A DNA stretch of 64,000 bases from Azonexus sp. (GTDB lineage: Bacteria > Pseudomonadota > Gammaproteobacteria > Burkholderiales > Rhodocyclaceae): NCBI RefSeq assembly GCF_030824335.1, contig NZ_JAVBXX010000007.1, positions 1-64,000 of the forward strand, written 5' to 3'. Below are positions 48,253 through 58,141 of the stretch, piece after piece. The notes under the pieces were generated by a model. It was not told where the DNA came from, did no database searches, and saw nothing but the letters and a program-made list of their open reading frames with translations. The position numbers were made by a program, and so were the translations under genes. Each line of letters opens with the position of its first letter. The first letter of the stretch is position 1.

Positions 48253-48287
48253 GCACTCATCGAAATTCATCAGCCAGGGAAACAATC

Positions 48288-50867
48288 ATGCGACTTGATA
48301 AATTCACCACCAAATTCCAGCAGGCGCTGGCCGATGCGCAGAGCCTGGCCAACGGCAACGATCAGCAGTTCATCGAGCCGCAGCACCTGTTGCTGGCGCT
48401 GCTCAATCAGGACGATGGCGGGACGACCTCCTTGCTGTCCCGCGCCGGCGTCAACGTGCCGGGCCTCAAGCGTGACCTGGAACAGGCCTTGACCCGGTTG
48501 CCCAAGGTCGAAGGGCACGGCGGCGATGTATCGGTCGGCCGCGACCTGAGCAACCTGCTTAACCTGACCGACAAGGAAGCGCAGAAACGCGGCGATCAGT
48601 TCATCGCCAGCGAAATGCTGCTGCTCGCGCTGTGCGACGACAAGAACGAAACCGGGCGCATCGCCAAACAACATGGATTGGCGCGCAATTCGCTGGAAGC
48701 AGCGATCATGGCCGTGCGCGGCGGGCAGGGCGTTGATTCGCAGGAAGCCGAGGGGCAGCGCGAATCGCTGAAGAAATATTGCATCGACCTGACTGAAAGG
48801 GCACGTGAAGGCAAGCTCGACCCGGTGATTGGCCGCGATGACGAAATCCGCCGTGCCATCCAGATCCTGCAGCGCCGCACCAAGAACAATCCGGTGCTGA
48901 TCGGCGAGCCGGGCGTTGGCAAGACGGCCATTGTCGAAGGCCTGGCCCAGCGCATTGTTAATGAGGAAGTGCCGGAAACCCTGAAGGGCAAGAAGGTACT
49001 GGTGCTCGACATGGCCGGTTTGCTGGCCGGTGCCAAGTATCGCGGTGAATTCGAGGAGCGCCTGAAGTCGGTGTTGAAGGAAGTGGCGATGGATGAAGGC
49101 CGCATCATCCTGTTCATCGACGAATTGCACACCATGGTCGGCGCCGGCAAGGCGGAAGGCGCGATGGACGCCGGCAACATGTTGAAGCCGGCACTGGCAC
49201 GCGGCGAGCTGCATTGCATCGGGGCGACGACGCTCAACGAATATCGCAAGTACATCGAGAAGGACGCCGCGCTCGAGCGCCGTTTCCAGAAGGTGCTGGT
49301 TGAGGAACCGAGTGTCGAATCGACCATCGCCATCCTGCGCGGCCTGCAGGAAAAATATGAACTGCACCACGGCGTCGATATTACCGACCCGGCCATCGTC
49401 GCTGCGGCGGAGCTTTCGCATCGCTACATCACCGACCGTTTCCTGCCGGACAAGGCGATTGACCTGATCGACGAGGCGGCGGCGCGCATCAAGATGGAAA
49501 TCGACTCCAAGCCGGAGGTGATGGACAAGCTGGATCGCCGGATCATCCAGTTGAAGATCGAGCGCGAAGCGGTCAAGAAGGAAAAGGACGACGCATCGAA
49601 GAAACGTCTGGCCTTGATCGAGGAGGAAATCTCCCGGCTGACCAAAGAGTATTCCGATCTCGAAGAAATCTGGAAGGCCGAGAAATCCGCCGTGCTGGGT
49701 TCCGCCCAGATCAAGGAGGAAATTGACCGGCTGAGGGCCGAGATCATCCGCTTGCAACGCGAGGGCAAGCTCGACAAGGTGGCCGAACTGCAATACGGCA
49801 AGTTGCCACAACTGGAAGCGCAATTGAAGGCGGCTGATGCGGTCGACCCCAATAAACCGACTAAAAACAAGTTGCTGCGCACGCAGGTCGGTGCCGAGGA
49901 AATCGCCGAAGTGGTGTCCCGCGCCACCGGCATCCCGGTCAGCAAGATGATGCAGGGCGAGCGTGAAAAGCTGCTCAACATGGAAGAGCGCTTGCACAAG
50001 CGGGTGGTCGGGCAGGATGAAGCCGTGCGGCTGGTTGGCGATGCGATCCGTCGTTCGCGCGCCGGTTTGTCCGACCCGAATCGGCCGTACGGCTCCTTCC
50101 TGTTCCTCGGCCCGACGGGCGTCGGCAAGACCGAGCTGTGCAAGGCGCTGGCCGAGTTCATGTTCGATGCCGAAGATCACCTGATCCGCATCGACATGAG
50201 CGAGTTCATGGAGAAGCATTCGGTCGCCCGCCTGATCGGCGCGCCGCCGGGCTATGTCGGTTATGAAGAAGGCGGTTATCTGACCGAAGCCGTGCGCCGC
50301 AAACCGTATTCGGTGATTCTGCTCGACGAAGTCGAAAAGGCGCACCCGGATGTGTTCAACGTGCTGCTGCAGGTTCTCGATGACGGCCGGATGACCGACG
50401 GGCAGGGCCGTACCGTGGACTTCAAGAACACGGTGATCGTGATGACCTCCAACTTGGGCAGCCAGATGATCCAGCAGATGTCGGGCGACGATTACCAGTT
50501 GATCAAGCTGGCCGTGATGGGCGAAGTGAAAAGCTATTTCCGGCCGGAATTCATCAACCGGATCGACGAAGTTGTGGTCTTCCATGCGCTCGATGAAAAG
50601 CACATCGCCGGCATTGCGAAAATCCAGTTGCTGTATCTCGAGAAGCGTCTGGCGCAACTGGACATGCATCTGGTGGTCGACGACGCGGCGCTGGCCGAGT
50701 TGGCGCAGGCCGGTTTCGATCCGGTGTTCGGCGCCCGGCCCTTGAAGCGGGCGATCCAGCAGCAGATCGAAAATCCGCTGGCCAAGGCGATCCTGGAAGG
50801 CAAGTTCGCGGCAAAGGACACCATCCGCGTTTCCTGCGAGAACGGGATCATGCGCTTTGCCAAGTAA
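48288..50867 (+). CDS. clpB: ATP-dependent chaperone ClpB
   Basis: An 859-residue AAA+ disaggregase that works with DnaK to rescue aggregated proteins. Clp N-domain (about 1-145), first ATPase with GEPGVGKT (about 206-213), the coiled-coil middle domain (about 400-530), second ATPase with GPTGVGKTE (about 608-616), and the C-terminal D2 domain ending in [18 protein letters not shown]. The ATG at 48288 gives the standard start [14 protein letters not shown] with AGGGAAA upstream. A sigma-32 promoter sits just before it. Its end overlaps the DUF1684 gene by 11 bases. Confidence 0.97.
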   Translation: MRLDKFTTKFQQALADAQSLANGNDQQFIEPQHLLLALLNQDDGGTTSLLSRAGVNVPGLKRDLEQALTRLPKVEGHGGDVSVGRDLSNLLNLTDKEAQKRGDQFIASEMLLLALCDDKNETGRIAKQHGLARNSLEAAIMAVRGGQGVDSQEAEGQRESLKKYCIDLTERAREGKLDPVIGRDDEIRRAIQILQRRTKNNPVLIGEPGVGKTAIVEGLAQRIVNEEVPETLKGKKVLVLDMAGLLAGAKYRGEFEERLKSVLKEVAMDEGRIILFIDELHTMVGAGKAEGAMDAGNMLKPALARGELHCIGATTLNEYRKYIEKDAALERRFQKVLVEEPSVESTIAILRGLQEKYELHHGVDITDPAIVAAAELSHRYITDRFLPDKAIDLIDEAAARIKMEIDSKPEVMDKLDRRIIQLKIEREAVKKEKDDASKKRLALIEEEISRLTKEYSDLEEIWKAEKSAVLGSAQIKEEIDRLRAEIIRLQREGKLDKVAELQYGKLPQLEAQLKAADAVDPNKPTKNKLLRTQVGAEEIAEVVSRATGIPVSKMMQGEREKLLNMEERLHKRVVGQDEAVRLVGDAIRRSRAGLSDPNRPYGSFLFLGPTGVGKTELCKALAEFMFDAEDHLIRIDMSEFMEKHSVARLIGAPPGYVGYEEGGYLTEAVRRKPYSVILLDEVEKAHPDVFNVLLQVLDDGRMTDGQGRTVDFKNTVIVMTSNLGSQMIQQMSGDDYQLIKLAVMGEVKSYFRPEFINRIDEVVVFHALDEKHIAGIAKIQLLYLEKRLAQLDMHLVVDDAALAELAQAGFDPVFGARPLKRAIQQQIENPLAKAILEGKFAAKDTIRVSCENGIMRFAK

Positions 50868-51654
50868 GTCGCTGGCAGCCTGGCAACAGGCACGTCATGC
50901 CGAACTGGCCGGGCCGGACAGCTGGCTCGGCATGGTCGGCCTGCACTGGCTGGAACCGGGCAGCAATCGCGTGGGCAGCGGCGACGACTGCCCGGTGCGC
51001 CTGCCTGCCGGCCCGGCCTGGCTGGGCGATCTCGATTGGCAGGGCGAACGCCTGTTCTGGCGCGCGGCGGACGGCAGCACCCGCGAATTGCAAACCGACC
51101 GCCAGGGCGCACCGACAGCGGTCGACCATGAAAATCTGTCAATTTTCGTGGTTGACCGCGAAAGTCGTCTGGCGGCGCGTGTGCGCGACCGGGATTGGGC
51201 GCGCCGGCTGCCGTTCAGCGGCCTCGACTATTTTCCCGCCGACCCGGCCTGGTGCATCGACGCCGAATGGCAAGCCCTCGCGTCGCCGCTCAGCATGGAA
51301 GTGCCCAACGTCGCCGGCGAACTGAAAACCGTGCAGGTGACGCACCAGGCGGTCTTTGAAGTTGCCGGCCAGCGCGTTGCCTTGCTGCCGATGTCGGTCG
51401 GCGAGCAGGAAGTTTTCTTCGTCTTTCGTGACCGCAGCAGCGGTCGTGAGACTTACGGGGCAGGGCGTTTCCTGCGGGCGACGTTACCCCAGGATGTTGC
51501 GGTCGACGGCCGGATCACGCTGGATTTCAACCGCGCCTACAACCCGCCCTGCGCCTTCACCGCCTTTGCGACTTGCCCCTTGCCGCCTCCGGAAAACTGG
51601 CTGCCGTTTGCTGTGCCGGCGGGGGAGAAGAAGTGGCAGAAGCCGGCTATCTAA
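50857..51654 (+). CDS. DUF1684 protein
   Basis: A 265-residue soluble protein of the DUF1684 family. The family's hallmark regions are all present: an N-terminal [14 protein letters not shown], then [20 protein letters not shown] and the C-terminal [21 protein letters not shown] (about 225-248). Function is unknown; the conserved Cys and Pro-rich end suggest an enzyme or a binding site. It overlaps the end of clpB, so it is probably expressed with it in part, though a stress role is only inference. Three copies or near-copies of the iterated word fall inside it. Confidence 0.9.
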   Translation: MPSKSLAAWQQARHAELAGPDSWLGMVGLHWLEPGSNRVGSGDDCPVRLPAGPAWLGDLDWQGERLFWRAADGSTRELQTDRQGAPTAVDHENLSIFVVDRESRLAARVRDRDWARRLPFSGLDYFPADPAWCIDAEWQALASPLSMEVPNVAGELKTVQVTHQAVFEVAGQRVALLPMSVGEQEVFFVFRDRSSGRETYGAGRFLRATLPQDVAVDGRITLDFNRAYNPPCAFTAFATCPLPPPENWLPFAVPAGEKKWQKPAI

Positions 51655-51850
51655 CGGACGACGGCGTGATTTTCTCCACCACACGCCAAGCGTACATTAG
51701 GCTGTCCTCACTAAATTCGTACAGGGTTTCCGCGTCGCGCCACCAGCCGCGACCACTGGGGTCCGGGCCTAGATAACGCCAGCACCGTACCTCGCCGCTG
51801 CACAGGGCGATTCGGTATTCGTCACCGACAGTAGGTTCGCGGTTGGGCAT
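51647..51850 (-). CDS. Small conserved-looking protein of unknown function
   Basis: A 67-residue protein converging on the DUF1684 gene with an 8-base overlap. It is rich in Trp and acidic residues (GEVRCWRYLGPDPSGRGWWRDA, EFSEDSLMYAWRVVEK), a composition that is hard to obtain by chance in this GC-rich context, and has no signal peptide or membrane helix. I do not recognise the family. A real small gene is more likely than not; a homologue search of short proteins would settle it. Confidence 0.55.
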   Translation of the reverse strand: MPNREPTVGDEYRIALCSGEVRCWRYLGPDPSGRGWWRDAETLYEFSEDSLMYAWRVVEKITPSSVR

Positions 51851-52233
51851 GGTGTGACGAGTGAGTTCAAATGCAAATGGTGGATTCTGATCGACGTATT
51901 GCTGTCCGAATCAGGTCATCTCACTGGTTTCCGAGTTAAGCGGTCTGTTGAATCTCAGCATTGAGGTTACTACAACCAGTCGCTTCTGGCCGCTTGCGCC
52001 AGTTCACCCGTGCCACCGGTAAGTGGCATTGAGTTACCGAGGCGAAACGAATGGCTGCTTTCGGGGGGACGTCTCATAGGACGGCCTCCGGCCAACTGCT
52101 GCCGTAGATCACTTTGCTCCAAAGCGGACAATCTGCTGTCCAATATGTATGCTATCAGCGTTTTTTGGCGCGGCCACTGCTGAAAATGCGAGCCCGGCCT
52201 CTTTGATTTTCAAAAAAAGACCAAGGTCATCAG
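51851..52233. other. 383-bp non-coding spacer at the left edge of the AT-richer patch
   Basis: No convincing gene on either strand. It contains GGCCAGAAGCG (minus strand, near 51983-51993) and AAGCGGACA (52123-52131), words that recur in the next spacer, and a TTTTTTGGCGCGG stretch before the following gene. It looks like decayed or dispersed intergenic sequence. Confidence 0.5.
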
Positions 52234-52758
52234 ATGAATGAAGAGAATCAGAATCCATCAGACATTGCGCAAAAGCGTCGACAGGAAGCGATCGAGCGAA
52301 TTAAAGCGGTCCATAACGTGCCCTCCAACACAGGTGACCAGAGTTCGGGAACTGATGTGTTTACTAAGTCTGAGTCATCCGATGGATCACCCGGATATAT
52401 CGCAGCCGATGGCACGTATATTCCAAATCAAGTCGCACTAAAGAAGAGGATCGCAAACTGCCTGCTATCGCTCGGAATGGTTGCATACGGTTTTTGGGGC
52501 ATTCGCCGTGACGACCTAATTGTGCCGATAGCAAAGCGAACAGCTTCACATTTCCACAGTATTTCCGCATGGATAATGTATGCGGCAATGCTATGCGCTT
52601 CGGTACACTTGGCGGCTGTTGTAATGGATCACTATGATCGTCGTAACAATGAACACTTTTACCAGCGGCTCGGGGAGCTATCAAAAAGGATTGGTTGGGT
52701 GCTATTTGGGATAGCTTTCATCGTGGGTCTTACTCATCACCAGATAGAATTCCGATAG
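52234..52758 (+). CDS. Orphan membrane protein
   Basis: A 174-residue protein without a recognisable family. The first 70 residues are hydrophilic (Gln, Ser, Asp, Lys); three hydrophobic helices follow at about 72-90, 107-132 and 145-165, so it is an inner-membrane protein with a cytoplasmic N-terminal tail. Base composition and codon use (many AT-ending codons) are unlike the genes on either side, which suggests acquisition by transfer. It is flanked by non-coding spacers of several hundred bases. No ribosome site stronger than a distant AAGG is seen. Confidence 0.68.
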   Translation: MNEENQNPSDIAQKRRQEAIERIKAVHNVPSNTGDQSSGTDVFTKSESSDGSPGYIAADGTYIPNQVALKKRIANCLLSLGMVAYGFWGIRRDDLIVPIAKRTASHFHSISAWIMYAAMLCASVHLAAVVMDHYDRRNNEHFYQRLGELSKRIGWVLFGIAFIVGLTHHQIEFR

Positions 52759-53031
52759 TTTTTGGAGCAATCTCGGACTTCCAGGGCGAGGCGGTGTATC
52801 AGGCAATAATCGCCCACAACCTGCCCCCTTGGGTTCCCCGAAGCTGCCGAAGCCTCAAATGACTGCAACTAGGTAGCTCATCCGGCTCAAGTCGGCCAGA
52901 AGCGGACAGTTTCCTTGCCCCAAAAAAAGCAGACATACGCACAGCCAACAGTTATGCTGAATAGATATATCACGTTATATGTTTATTTGGTTGCGGGGTT
53001 ACCCAATAGCCAAGACTCGCTTTTCAATACG

Positions 53032-53784
53032 ATGAACAATCCCACACCAACTACCCTTGAGCCACGCGAAGTTTTCTACGCTCGATTCTTACTATTCGGG
53101 TCACTGTTGTTGGGACTGGTGCCGTTACCGTTTGATGTAATGGATTATGTTTTACAAGAGCAACACGGATTTGCCATCTTTCTTGGAGCCTTAGTAGCGG
53201 TATTCGTGGCATTAACAATGCTTTTGATATCAAAGATAAAGCAACGAAAAAACTGGGCCAGATGGGTCATAGGAGTCGTGGTATTTCTAAGTTTTGTCTC
53301 AACCCTCACTTTCTTCGAGAAAAATTGGAATGAAAGTGCGGGCAGAGCAGCCTTGGATTGCCTTACCGGACTGATGGACCTTTTTGCTGTAGGGATACTT
53401 TTTGCGCGGCGCAGCAATGATTGGTTCGCGAATCAATCAGGAATACACCCACCCTATAACCCGACTGATGGTGTAGGTAAAGGCATGTCCGGCGTAACCA
53501 GCATGGGCTATTCATGTCCCTGTTGCGGACTACGAATCGCGTTCTTTTCAAAAACTGTTCAAGCCATGGGGAAACGTCAGAGTTGCCCCTACTGCAATAA
53601 AAAAATTAAACGCGATTTCGCTTACGGGAAGTTCTTCACGTTAATGTTTGTGGTTGGCTTACCTATCAAATTGCTGGGGAAAGCTATTCCATTGTTCTCG
53701 TTTTTTGGCAGTTCAATAACAACTGCGCTAATTTCAGCATTTTTAATCATGCTTTGTACGCACTACAAGGAAGACTTGGCCTAA
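53032..53784 (+). CDS. Orphan membrane protein with a zinc-ribbon-like motif
   Basis: A 250-residue protein, family not recognised. Helices at about 16-36, 46-66, 76-96 and 103-125, then a cytoplasmic zinc-ribbon-like segment with CPCC (about 160-163) and CPYC (about 186-189), then two more helices at about 200-222 and 228-245. The paired Cys motifs, 22 residues apart, look like a structural zinc site. The ATG at 53032 gives a compact product; a longer frame reaches back to 52915 but adds a stretch unlike the rest. AT-rich codon use, as in the preceding gene; probably horizontally acquired. Confidence 0.65.
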   Translation: MNNPTPTTLEPREVFYARFLLFGSLLLGLVPLPFDVMDYVLQEQHGFAIFLGALVAVFVALTMLLISKIKQRKNWARWVIGVVVFLSFVSTLTFFEKNWNESAGRAALDCLTGLMDLFAVGILFARRSNDWFANQSGIHPPYNPTDGVGKGMSGVTSMGYSCPCCGLRIAFFSKTVQAMGKRQSCPYCNKKIKRDFAYGKFFTLMFVVGLPIKLLGKAIPLFSFFGSSITTALISAFLIMLCTHYKEDLA

Positions 53785-54178
53785 TTAACCTTACAGCCCT
53801 CTCTTCAAAGGTCTGCTTTTACAGCGGCCCAACCGGCCGCTTAGAGTCGGGAGTTCGCATTCGCCGGATGAGAAAACCGCCGTTCCGGGCTTTTCGGGCT
53901 GAGCGGCAGGTAACCTGCACATTACTGCCCGACTTCGGCCGGACGCTCAAGGTCTGCAATGGCAGAGGTGCCGGCATTGGTTGTTTGTTTCGGATGACAG
54001 CTCGACTCTGATACCCGCCGTTGAAATCCTGGCAGACCGACGGACTGCAGTGGGGCGCGGGCTGTCTTTTAAATTTCCAGAAAGCAGTCACCTAAACGAA
54101 TGTCCAAACACAAAAATCTTGTGCGCCAGGGCATTGCATAGAAATAATGCACTTACGGATCATTACTCGACGCGACCG
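53785..54178. other. 394-bp spacer without a clear gene
   Basis: Open frames on both strands are short and of low-complexity Arg/Ser composition, so I treat the stretch as non-coding. It has several GC-rich inverted segments (for example CAACCGGCCGCTTAG and GCAGGTAACCTGC near 53910) and no known element. Confidence 0.5.
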
Positions 54179-54457
54179 ATGCCCTCAACCATTAGCTCAC
54201 AGCCGTTCCACGCCTTGCTGGCTGATTTGAAGCAGAGCGGCTTCACGGCTCACAGTGCACAGTTGGAGCGTGTGCTGAATGGGGTTTGGACGACCTCATC
54301 GGAGTTGCTGGGTGAGTTGGGGCAGGTGGTCATTGCCGTTCGCAAAGAATGCCGGCCGCTAACTGACAATCAGAAAATATTGATCAAGGAATGCTTGCGC
54401 CAGGTTCGTAAGGCATGGCCGGGATTTGGCCTGTTCAGTTTTTTCCACCGTGCTTGA
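54179..54457 (+). CDS. Small hypothetical protein
   Basis: A 92-residue soluble helical protein that I do not recognise: FHALLADLKQSGFTAHSAQLERVL, then GELGQVVIAVRKECRPLTDNQ, then a basic C-terminal end. No signal or membrane segment. Composition returns to that of the host chromosome. It is followed 11 bases later by another small gene in the same direction, so the two may form an operon. No strong ribosome site at the ATG; an upstream start would add sequence unlike a protein. Confidence 0.6.
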   Translation: MPSTISSQPFHALLADLKQSGFTAHSAQLERVLNGVWTTSSELLGELGQVVIAVRKECRPLTDNQKILIKECLRQVRKAWPGFGLFSFFHRA

Positions 54458-54468
54458 GGGCTATCCCG

Positions 54469-54744
54469 ATGAATGACGATTGTGACTATTGCCGACAATG
54501 GAATCAGGAACATCCAGACGAGGCGCAGCGGGTTGCCTGCGGTCCCTGTGCTGTGTGCCAGGCGTCGGGGCATCTGAAGGCTCATCCACGACAGCCGACC
54601 AGTATCTGCCTTTGCCAGAAGCATTGGGATGAACTGAATGGGCGTGGTTATCACTTCGAGCTTTATCACTTGATCTACGTGATCGTCTTCGGCATCGCGG
54701 CGGTTCAAATTTATTCCCTTATCGCTCGATTTTGGGAAGGTTGA
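54469..54744 (+). CDS. Small Cys-rich membrane protein
   Basis: A 91-residue protein with a Cys-rich N-terminal half (CDYC, CGPCAVC, CLC with nearby His), which could hold one or two zinc ions, and a single C-terminal membrane helix (about 66-86, LIYVIVFGIAAVQIYSLIA). GAGGG stands eight bases before the ATG. The arrangement suggests a membrane-tethered zinc-binding domain. Family unknown. It converges on the Cache-CheW gene. Confidence 0.65.
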   Translation: MNDDCDYCRQWNQEHPDEAQRVACGPCAVCQASGHLKAHPRQPTSICLCQKHWDELNGRGYHFELYHLIYVIVFGIAAVQIYSLIARFWEG

Positions 54745-54756
54745 TTGATTAACTGC

Positions 54757-57384
54757 TCAGGACGGCCGCCAGGATTCGTTACCGTGCTGCACTTCCAGCA
54801 AGGCAACATCTTCCGGTGGGGGACACTGGCAACCGATGCGCAGGCAGAAGCGGTCGGCTGACAGGATGGAGAGAATGTCGTGGCGGTCGCCCGTCCGGCG
54901 CAGGTTGCTGACGATGCCGATGGTCAGTGAATCGCCCCGGCTGGCGACATGGCTGACCGACTGGATTTCCTCGCGGGCGATTTCCGGGATTTCTCCCAGT
55001 TCATCGACCAATAGCCCGATGCAGGCTTTGTTGCGGGTACGGATGACGACGATCTGGCGGGCCGAGTCGGAAATCGGCGAGCCGGGAAACAGGATGCGCT
55101 GCAGGTGCAGCACGGAAATCAGGTTGCCCCGATAGGATTTGACGCCGGCGACCAGATCGTTGCTGCCACCGAAAACCGGGGTCAGCGCATCCATGCTGAT
55201 CGCTTCGACCACCTCGCTGACCGGCAGGCCGAGCCATTCGTTGCCGATGAAGAAGGTGGCTACTTCGACAATATCCTGCCCGGTGCCGACGCGCCGGGCC
55301 TGGGATTCTCCGGTGGTAATGGTCTTGCGCTTGCTGCCGTTGCTGCCGTTGCTGCCGCGCTCTGCCACTTTGCCTAGTGGCAATGCCGTAATGGCCAGCA
55401 CGTCATCGACGTAGCCATCGCTGGTCTTGTATTCACGATAGCCGGCCGACATGGCGGCGCCGACGGCAAAGTAGCTGCCATCGAGTTCAATGATGGCCGA
55501 ACGCCGGCCGCCCCGGACCAGGGTTTTCTGATCGTCGGTGATCGGAAAAAATTGTCCGGTCGGATAGGCGGGGTCGGTACTCGCCAAGATTTTTCCATCG
55601 TTCTGGGCGAACAGCGCAAAAGCGCCATCCAGCGGTTTGCCATCCTCATCCTTGGGCAAGGTGTCGTTGAGCATGGTTGTGAACTGCGGCGTACTGTCGA
55701 ACACGATGGCAATGCCGCCGACGACCTTGTGGCCATTCGGTTCAAAGACGGCTGCGCCATAGATGTAGGTGGCTTGGCCGCCGTACAGTGCGGTCGGCTG
55801 GAATTTTGATACGACGTAGCCCTGCGATGAGGAAATCGTCAGGCAGCGGCCAACCCATTCTTCGCTCAGGCGGGCGCCGACCAGTTGCGTTGTGTTGGGG
55901 TTGGAAACACCGATCACCTGGCCATGGGCATTGAACAGGATCAGGTTGTCGTACACGGTGTACAGGCCGTTGATGTAGGCGAGAATTTCCGAGCACTGCC
56001 GGCTGGCCGACTCGTCTATGTATTCGCTGGCCAGGGTGTGCCGGAAGGTTGGATTCAGACCCCACCAGCGGCAGTCGTTGGCCCGTTCATAAAGATTGCG
56101 ATCCATCACGTCGATGGCAAAGGCGGCGAGCGAGACGCCGTTTTGCAGCAGTGTGGCAACGACGGTTTGGTGCAGGTTGCCAATCGAATGCTCGAAGACG
56201 GCCTGGGTCTTCCGGCCGGTATTGGAAATTTCCCAGAGCAGGGTTTTGGCGAACGAGGCATTGGACTGGCCGACATCGATCTGGCGCACCGAACCATTCC
56301 ATACTGAGCGATTGAGTTCTTCCTGGATGTTTTCGGCACGATCCGGAATCTGGCGCAATTCATCGGAAAACAGCGCCGAGTGGTTGCTGACCGTGTCGAG
56401 AATGTCACTATGAATATGCCCGAGCAGCGAGCGGTCCTGCGGTTCGAAGGCAAATTCCAGGGGAACCAGCCCCAGACCAAGCCAGCCGGGGCCGGGATAA
56501 CCCTGGTAGCTGTGGGCCGGGCAAACGGTAGCCAGATAGTCGCGCCCGGCCAGTCGGACGATTTCGCCGCTGGAGTGCAGCAGGTGTGGGTCGAGATGCG
56601 TGCCAATCGGCAACTGGATGGCAGAAGCCGTGGCAACGACGACGCCTTTTTCATCTACTGTAACCAGCAGGGTGGGGTCGTTGCCATTGGCCAGTTTGGC
56701 AAAGATGCCAGCCATTTCATCCGCCAGGCGGAAAACCAGCGCCAGCACCCCAAGGGTTTCACCATGGGCCGAGGTAACGCGGTAGGCGTAGATCAGGTGG
56801 TTGCCGGGCGGTAGAAAATCGGCTGGACCGAAGTATTCGACGTAGGCTGCGCCGGTGAGGCGCGATTCCTCGATCAGCGAATGTTCGCTCGATGCGCAGG
56901 GGTAGGGCGAGAGTCTGGCGCTGATCCGGCCGTCGTTGGAAAACAGCACGATATCGGCGTAGACCGAGTATTTCTCGACATATTCGTGAAAGCGCTGTTC
57001 CAGTGTCGAACGGTCGATCGCGCCGCCGAGCAGATGTTCGCGAATGTCGTCATCGGCAGCGAGAAAGCCGATGTCGGCCGTCCGTTCGAACAGGTTGCGC
57101 ACCAGGATGTCGATGCTGACCTGGGTTTTGGCGCGCAAATCGGCCAAGGCCTTGCGCTGCGTTTCCTTGCCCAGGTGATTGAGCAATTCGCCGGTCAGGC
57201 GCTCAAAGCCCTCGCGAGTGCCGGACATTTCGGTCGCTGCGCCGGTCAACTGGCCGAGCAGGGTCAAAATGTCCCAGGAGCTTTGCAGCTTTCCCAGCCC
57301 TTCGCGGTAGTCCTCGACGCCAGCCATGTAGCGGATGACGCCGGCCAGACCGTTGTCGATTTCGATGCCTTTGTAAATTGCCAT
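54757..57384 (-). CDS. Cache-like sensor fused to a CheW domain, without membrane segments
   Basis: An 875-residue protein. The C-terminal CheW domain (about 705-845; ATFFIGNEWLGLPVSEVVEAI, GVKSYRGNLISVLHLQRI, GLLVDELGEIPEI) is complete. Before it are two large sensor-like regions, each with PAS/Cache features (about 80-330, with SVYADIVLFSNDGRI; about 400-680, with YTVYDNLILFNAHGQVIG), which look like a duplicated module. I see no signal peptide or membrane helix, so it should be cytoplasmic although Cache domains are normally outside. GGGAGGAGA gives a strong ribosome site. A linker of GSN repeats joins sensor and CheW. It may couple an internal ligand to a chemotaxis-type kinase. Confidence 0.83.
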   Translation of the reverse strand: MAIYKGIEIDNGLAGVIRYMAGVEDYREGLGKLQSSWDILTLLGQLTGAATEMSGTREGFERLTGELLNHLGKETQRKALADLRAKTQVSIDILVRNLFERTADIGFLAADDDIREHLLGGAIDRSTLEQRFHEYVEKYSVYADIVLFSNDGRISARLSPYPCASSEHSLIEESRLTGAAYVEYFGPADFLPPGNHLIYAYRVTSAHGETLGVLALVFRLADEMAGIFAKLANGNDPTLLVTVDEKGVVVATASAIQLPIGTHLDPHLLHSSGEIVRLAGRDYLATVCPAHSYQGYPGPGWLGLGLVPLEFAFEPQDRSLLGHIHSDILDTVSNHSALFSDELRQIPDRAENIQEELNRSVWNGSVRQIDVGQSNASFAKTLLWEISNTGRKTQAVFEHSIGNLHQTVVATLLQNGVSLAAFAIDVMDRNLYERANDCRWWGLNPTFRHTLASEYIDESASRQCSEILAYINGLYTVYDNLILFNAHGQVIGVSNPNTTQLVGARLSEEWVGRCLTISSSQGYVVSKFQPTALYGGQATYIYGAAVFEPNGHKVVGGIAIVFDSTPQFTTMLNDTLPKDEDGKPLDGAFALFAQNDGKILASTDPAYPTGQFFPITDDQKTLVRGGRRSAIIELDGSYFAVGAAMSAGYREYKTSDGYVDDVLAITALPLGKVAERGSNGSNGSKRKTITTGESQARRVGTGQDIVEVATFFIGNEWLGLPVSEVVEAISMDALTPVFGGSNDLVAGVKSYRGNLISVLHLQRILFPGSPISDSARQIVVIRTRNKACIGLLVDELGEIPEIAREEIQSVSHVASRGDSLTIGIVSNLRRTGDRHDILSILSADRFCLRIGCQCPPPEDVALLEVQHGNESWRPS
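55331..55357 (-). repeat. Three exact 9-bp tandem repeats in the linker
   Basis: TTGCTGCCG repeated three times without error; on the coding strand this reads Gly-Ser-Asn repeats. Copy-number change would alter linker length by three residues and keep the frame. Confidence 0.75.
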
Positions 57385-57704
57385 GGTGTCTCCTCCCTGG
57401 ATAGCACCAGATTTGCCGGTGGCCGCTTGAGGGGCTCATGGTTTGTTCCGGTAAAGCTTGGCGCTTTATTTAGAACGAGACATAAAGCAATAGGCGGACC
57501 AAGGGGGATTCGCTGTCATGGAGCGGGTCTTCAATAATGATCATTTAAATTGTCAGGTTATTGTCGACTTGGGAACAGCATTAAACCCGACAATTCATGC
57601 CATGCCGACAGGCTGCGCATGGAATAGCCTGGATGACGAAAGTGCTGGTTTTTGATTACCGCAATATGCTAATATTAGAGGTTGATTATGTTGTGGAGTT
57701 TGCC
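57385..57704. other. 320-bp divergent intergenic region
   Basis: Between the Cache-CheW gene and the DUF4395 gene. It contains an extended -10 like TGCTAATAT (57667-57675) directed at the DUF4395 gene, and arms AATTGTC (57548-57554) and GACAATT (57589-57595). No gene or known RNA seen. Confidence 0.5.
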
Positions 57705-58124
57705 ATGCTGCGTTTCGACATTGCCCCCGTTTGTTCCAATGCCTATCGCTTTCAGGCTGCCATGAGCTTCAGCATTGCTGCCATCTATTTGCTCACACCA
57801 TATAAATGGGTTGCCATTCTGCTGGCGGTTGGCGGTTTTCTGCGCGGTTTTGTTTCGCCGCACAAATGCCTTTCATACAAGCTTTTTTCCGCGCTGACGC
57901 AAAAATTCGGCATGACCAAAATGCAGAATGCCGGCTCCAAGATGTTCGCCGACAAGATTGCTTGCATTGCCGGGCTGGCCATGACGATCACCTGGTTGAT
58001 GGGGTCCGATGTTGGCGCCATTCCCGCAACCGCCATCCTGATCTTCGCCTTTATCGATCTTGTGACCGGCTTCTGTGCTGCGTGCTGGGCTTATGGCGCG
58101 TATTACAAGATGAAGCAGGCCTGA
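57705..58124 (+). CDS. DUF4395 membrane protein
   Basis: A 139-residue inner-membrane protein of the DUF4395 family, function unknown. Four hydrophobic helices occur at about 16-30, 32-50, 82-98 and 104-128. Conserved CSNAYRFQAA at the start and FCAACWAYGAYY near the end carry Cys residues common in the family. The ATG at 57705 has GGAG six bases upstream and begins the family domain; an earlier start is possible but not supported. Converges on the response-regulator gene. Confidence 0.85.
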   Translation: MLRFDIAPVCSNAYRFQAAMSFSIAAIYLLTPYKWVAILLAVGGFLRGFVSPHKCLSYKLFSALTQKFGMTKMQNAGSKMFADKIACIAGLAMTITWLMGSDVGAIPATAILIFAFIDLVTGFCAACWAYGAYYKMKQA

Positions 58125-58141
58125 ATGACGCAAGTGCTGGC

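Noticed and set aside
48270..50669. A 799-codon open frame antisense to clpB
   Set aside because: Same artefact of codon bias; clpB is certain and has its own promoter.
53754..54091. Small overlapping open frames on both strands in the 53.8-54.1 kb spacer
   Set aside because: Low-complexity Arg/Pro/Ser products without ribosome sites, overlapping each other.
51851..54178. Integron cassettes with attC sites
   Set aside because: No GTTRRRY/RYYYAAC core pairs at cassette ends and no integrase gene were seen.
55331..55357. CRISPR-like repeat
   Set aside because: Units are 9 bp without spacers and lie in a coding linker; no array is present in the window.
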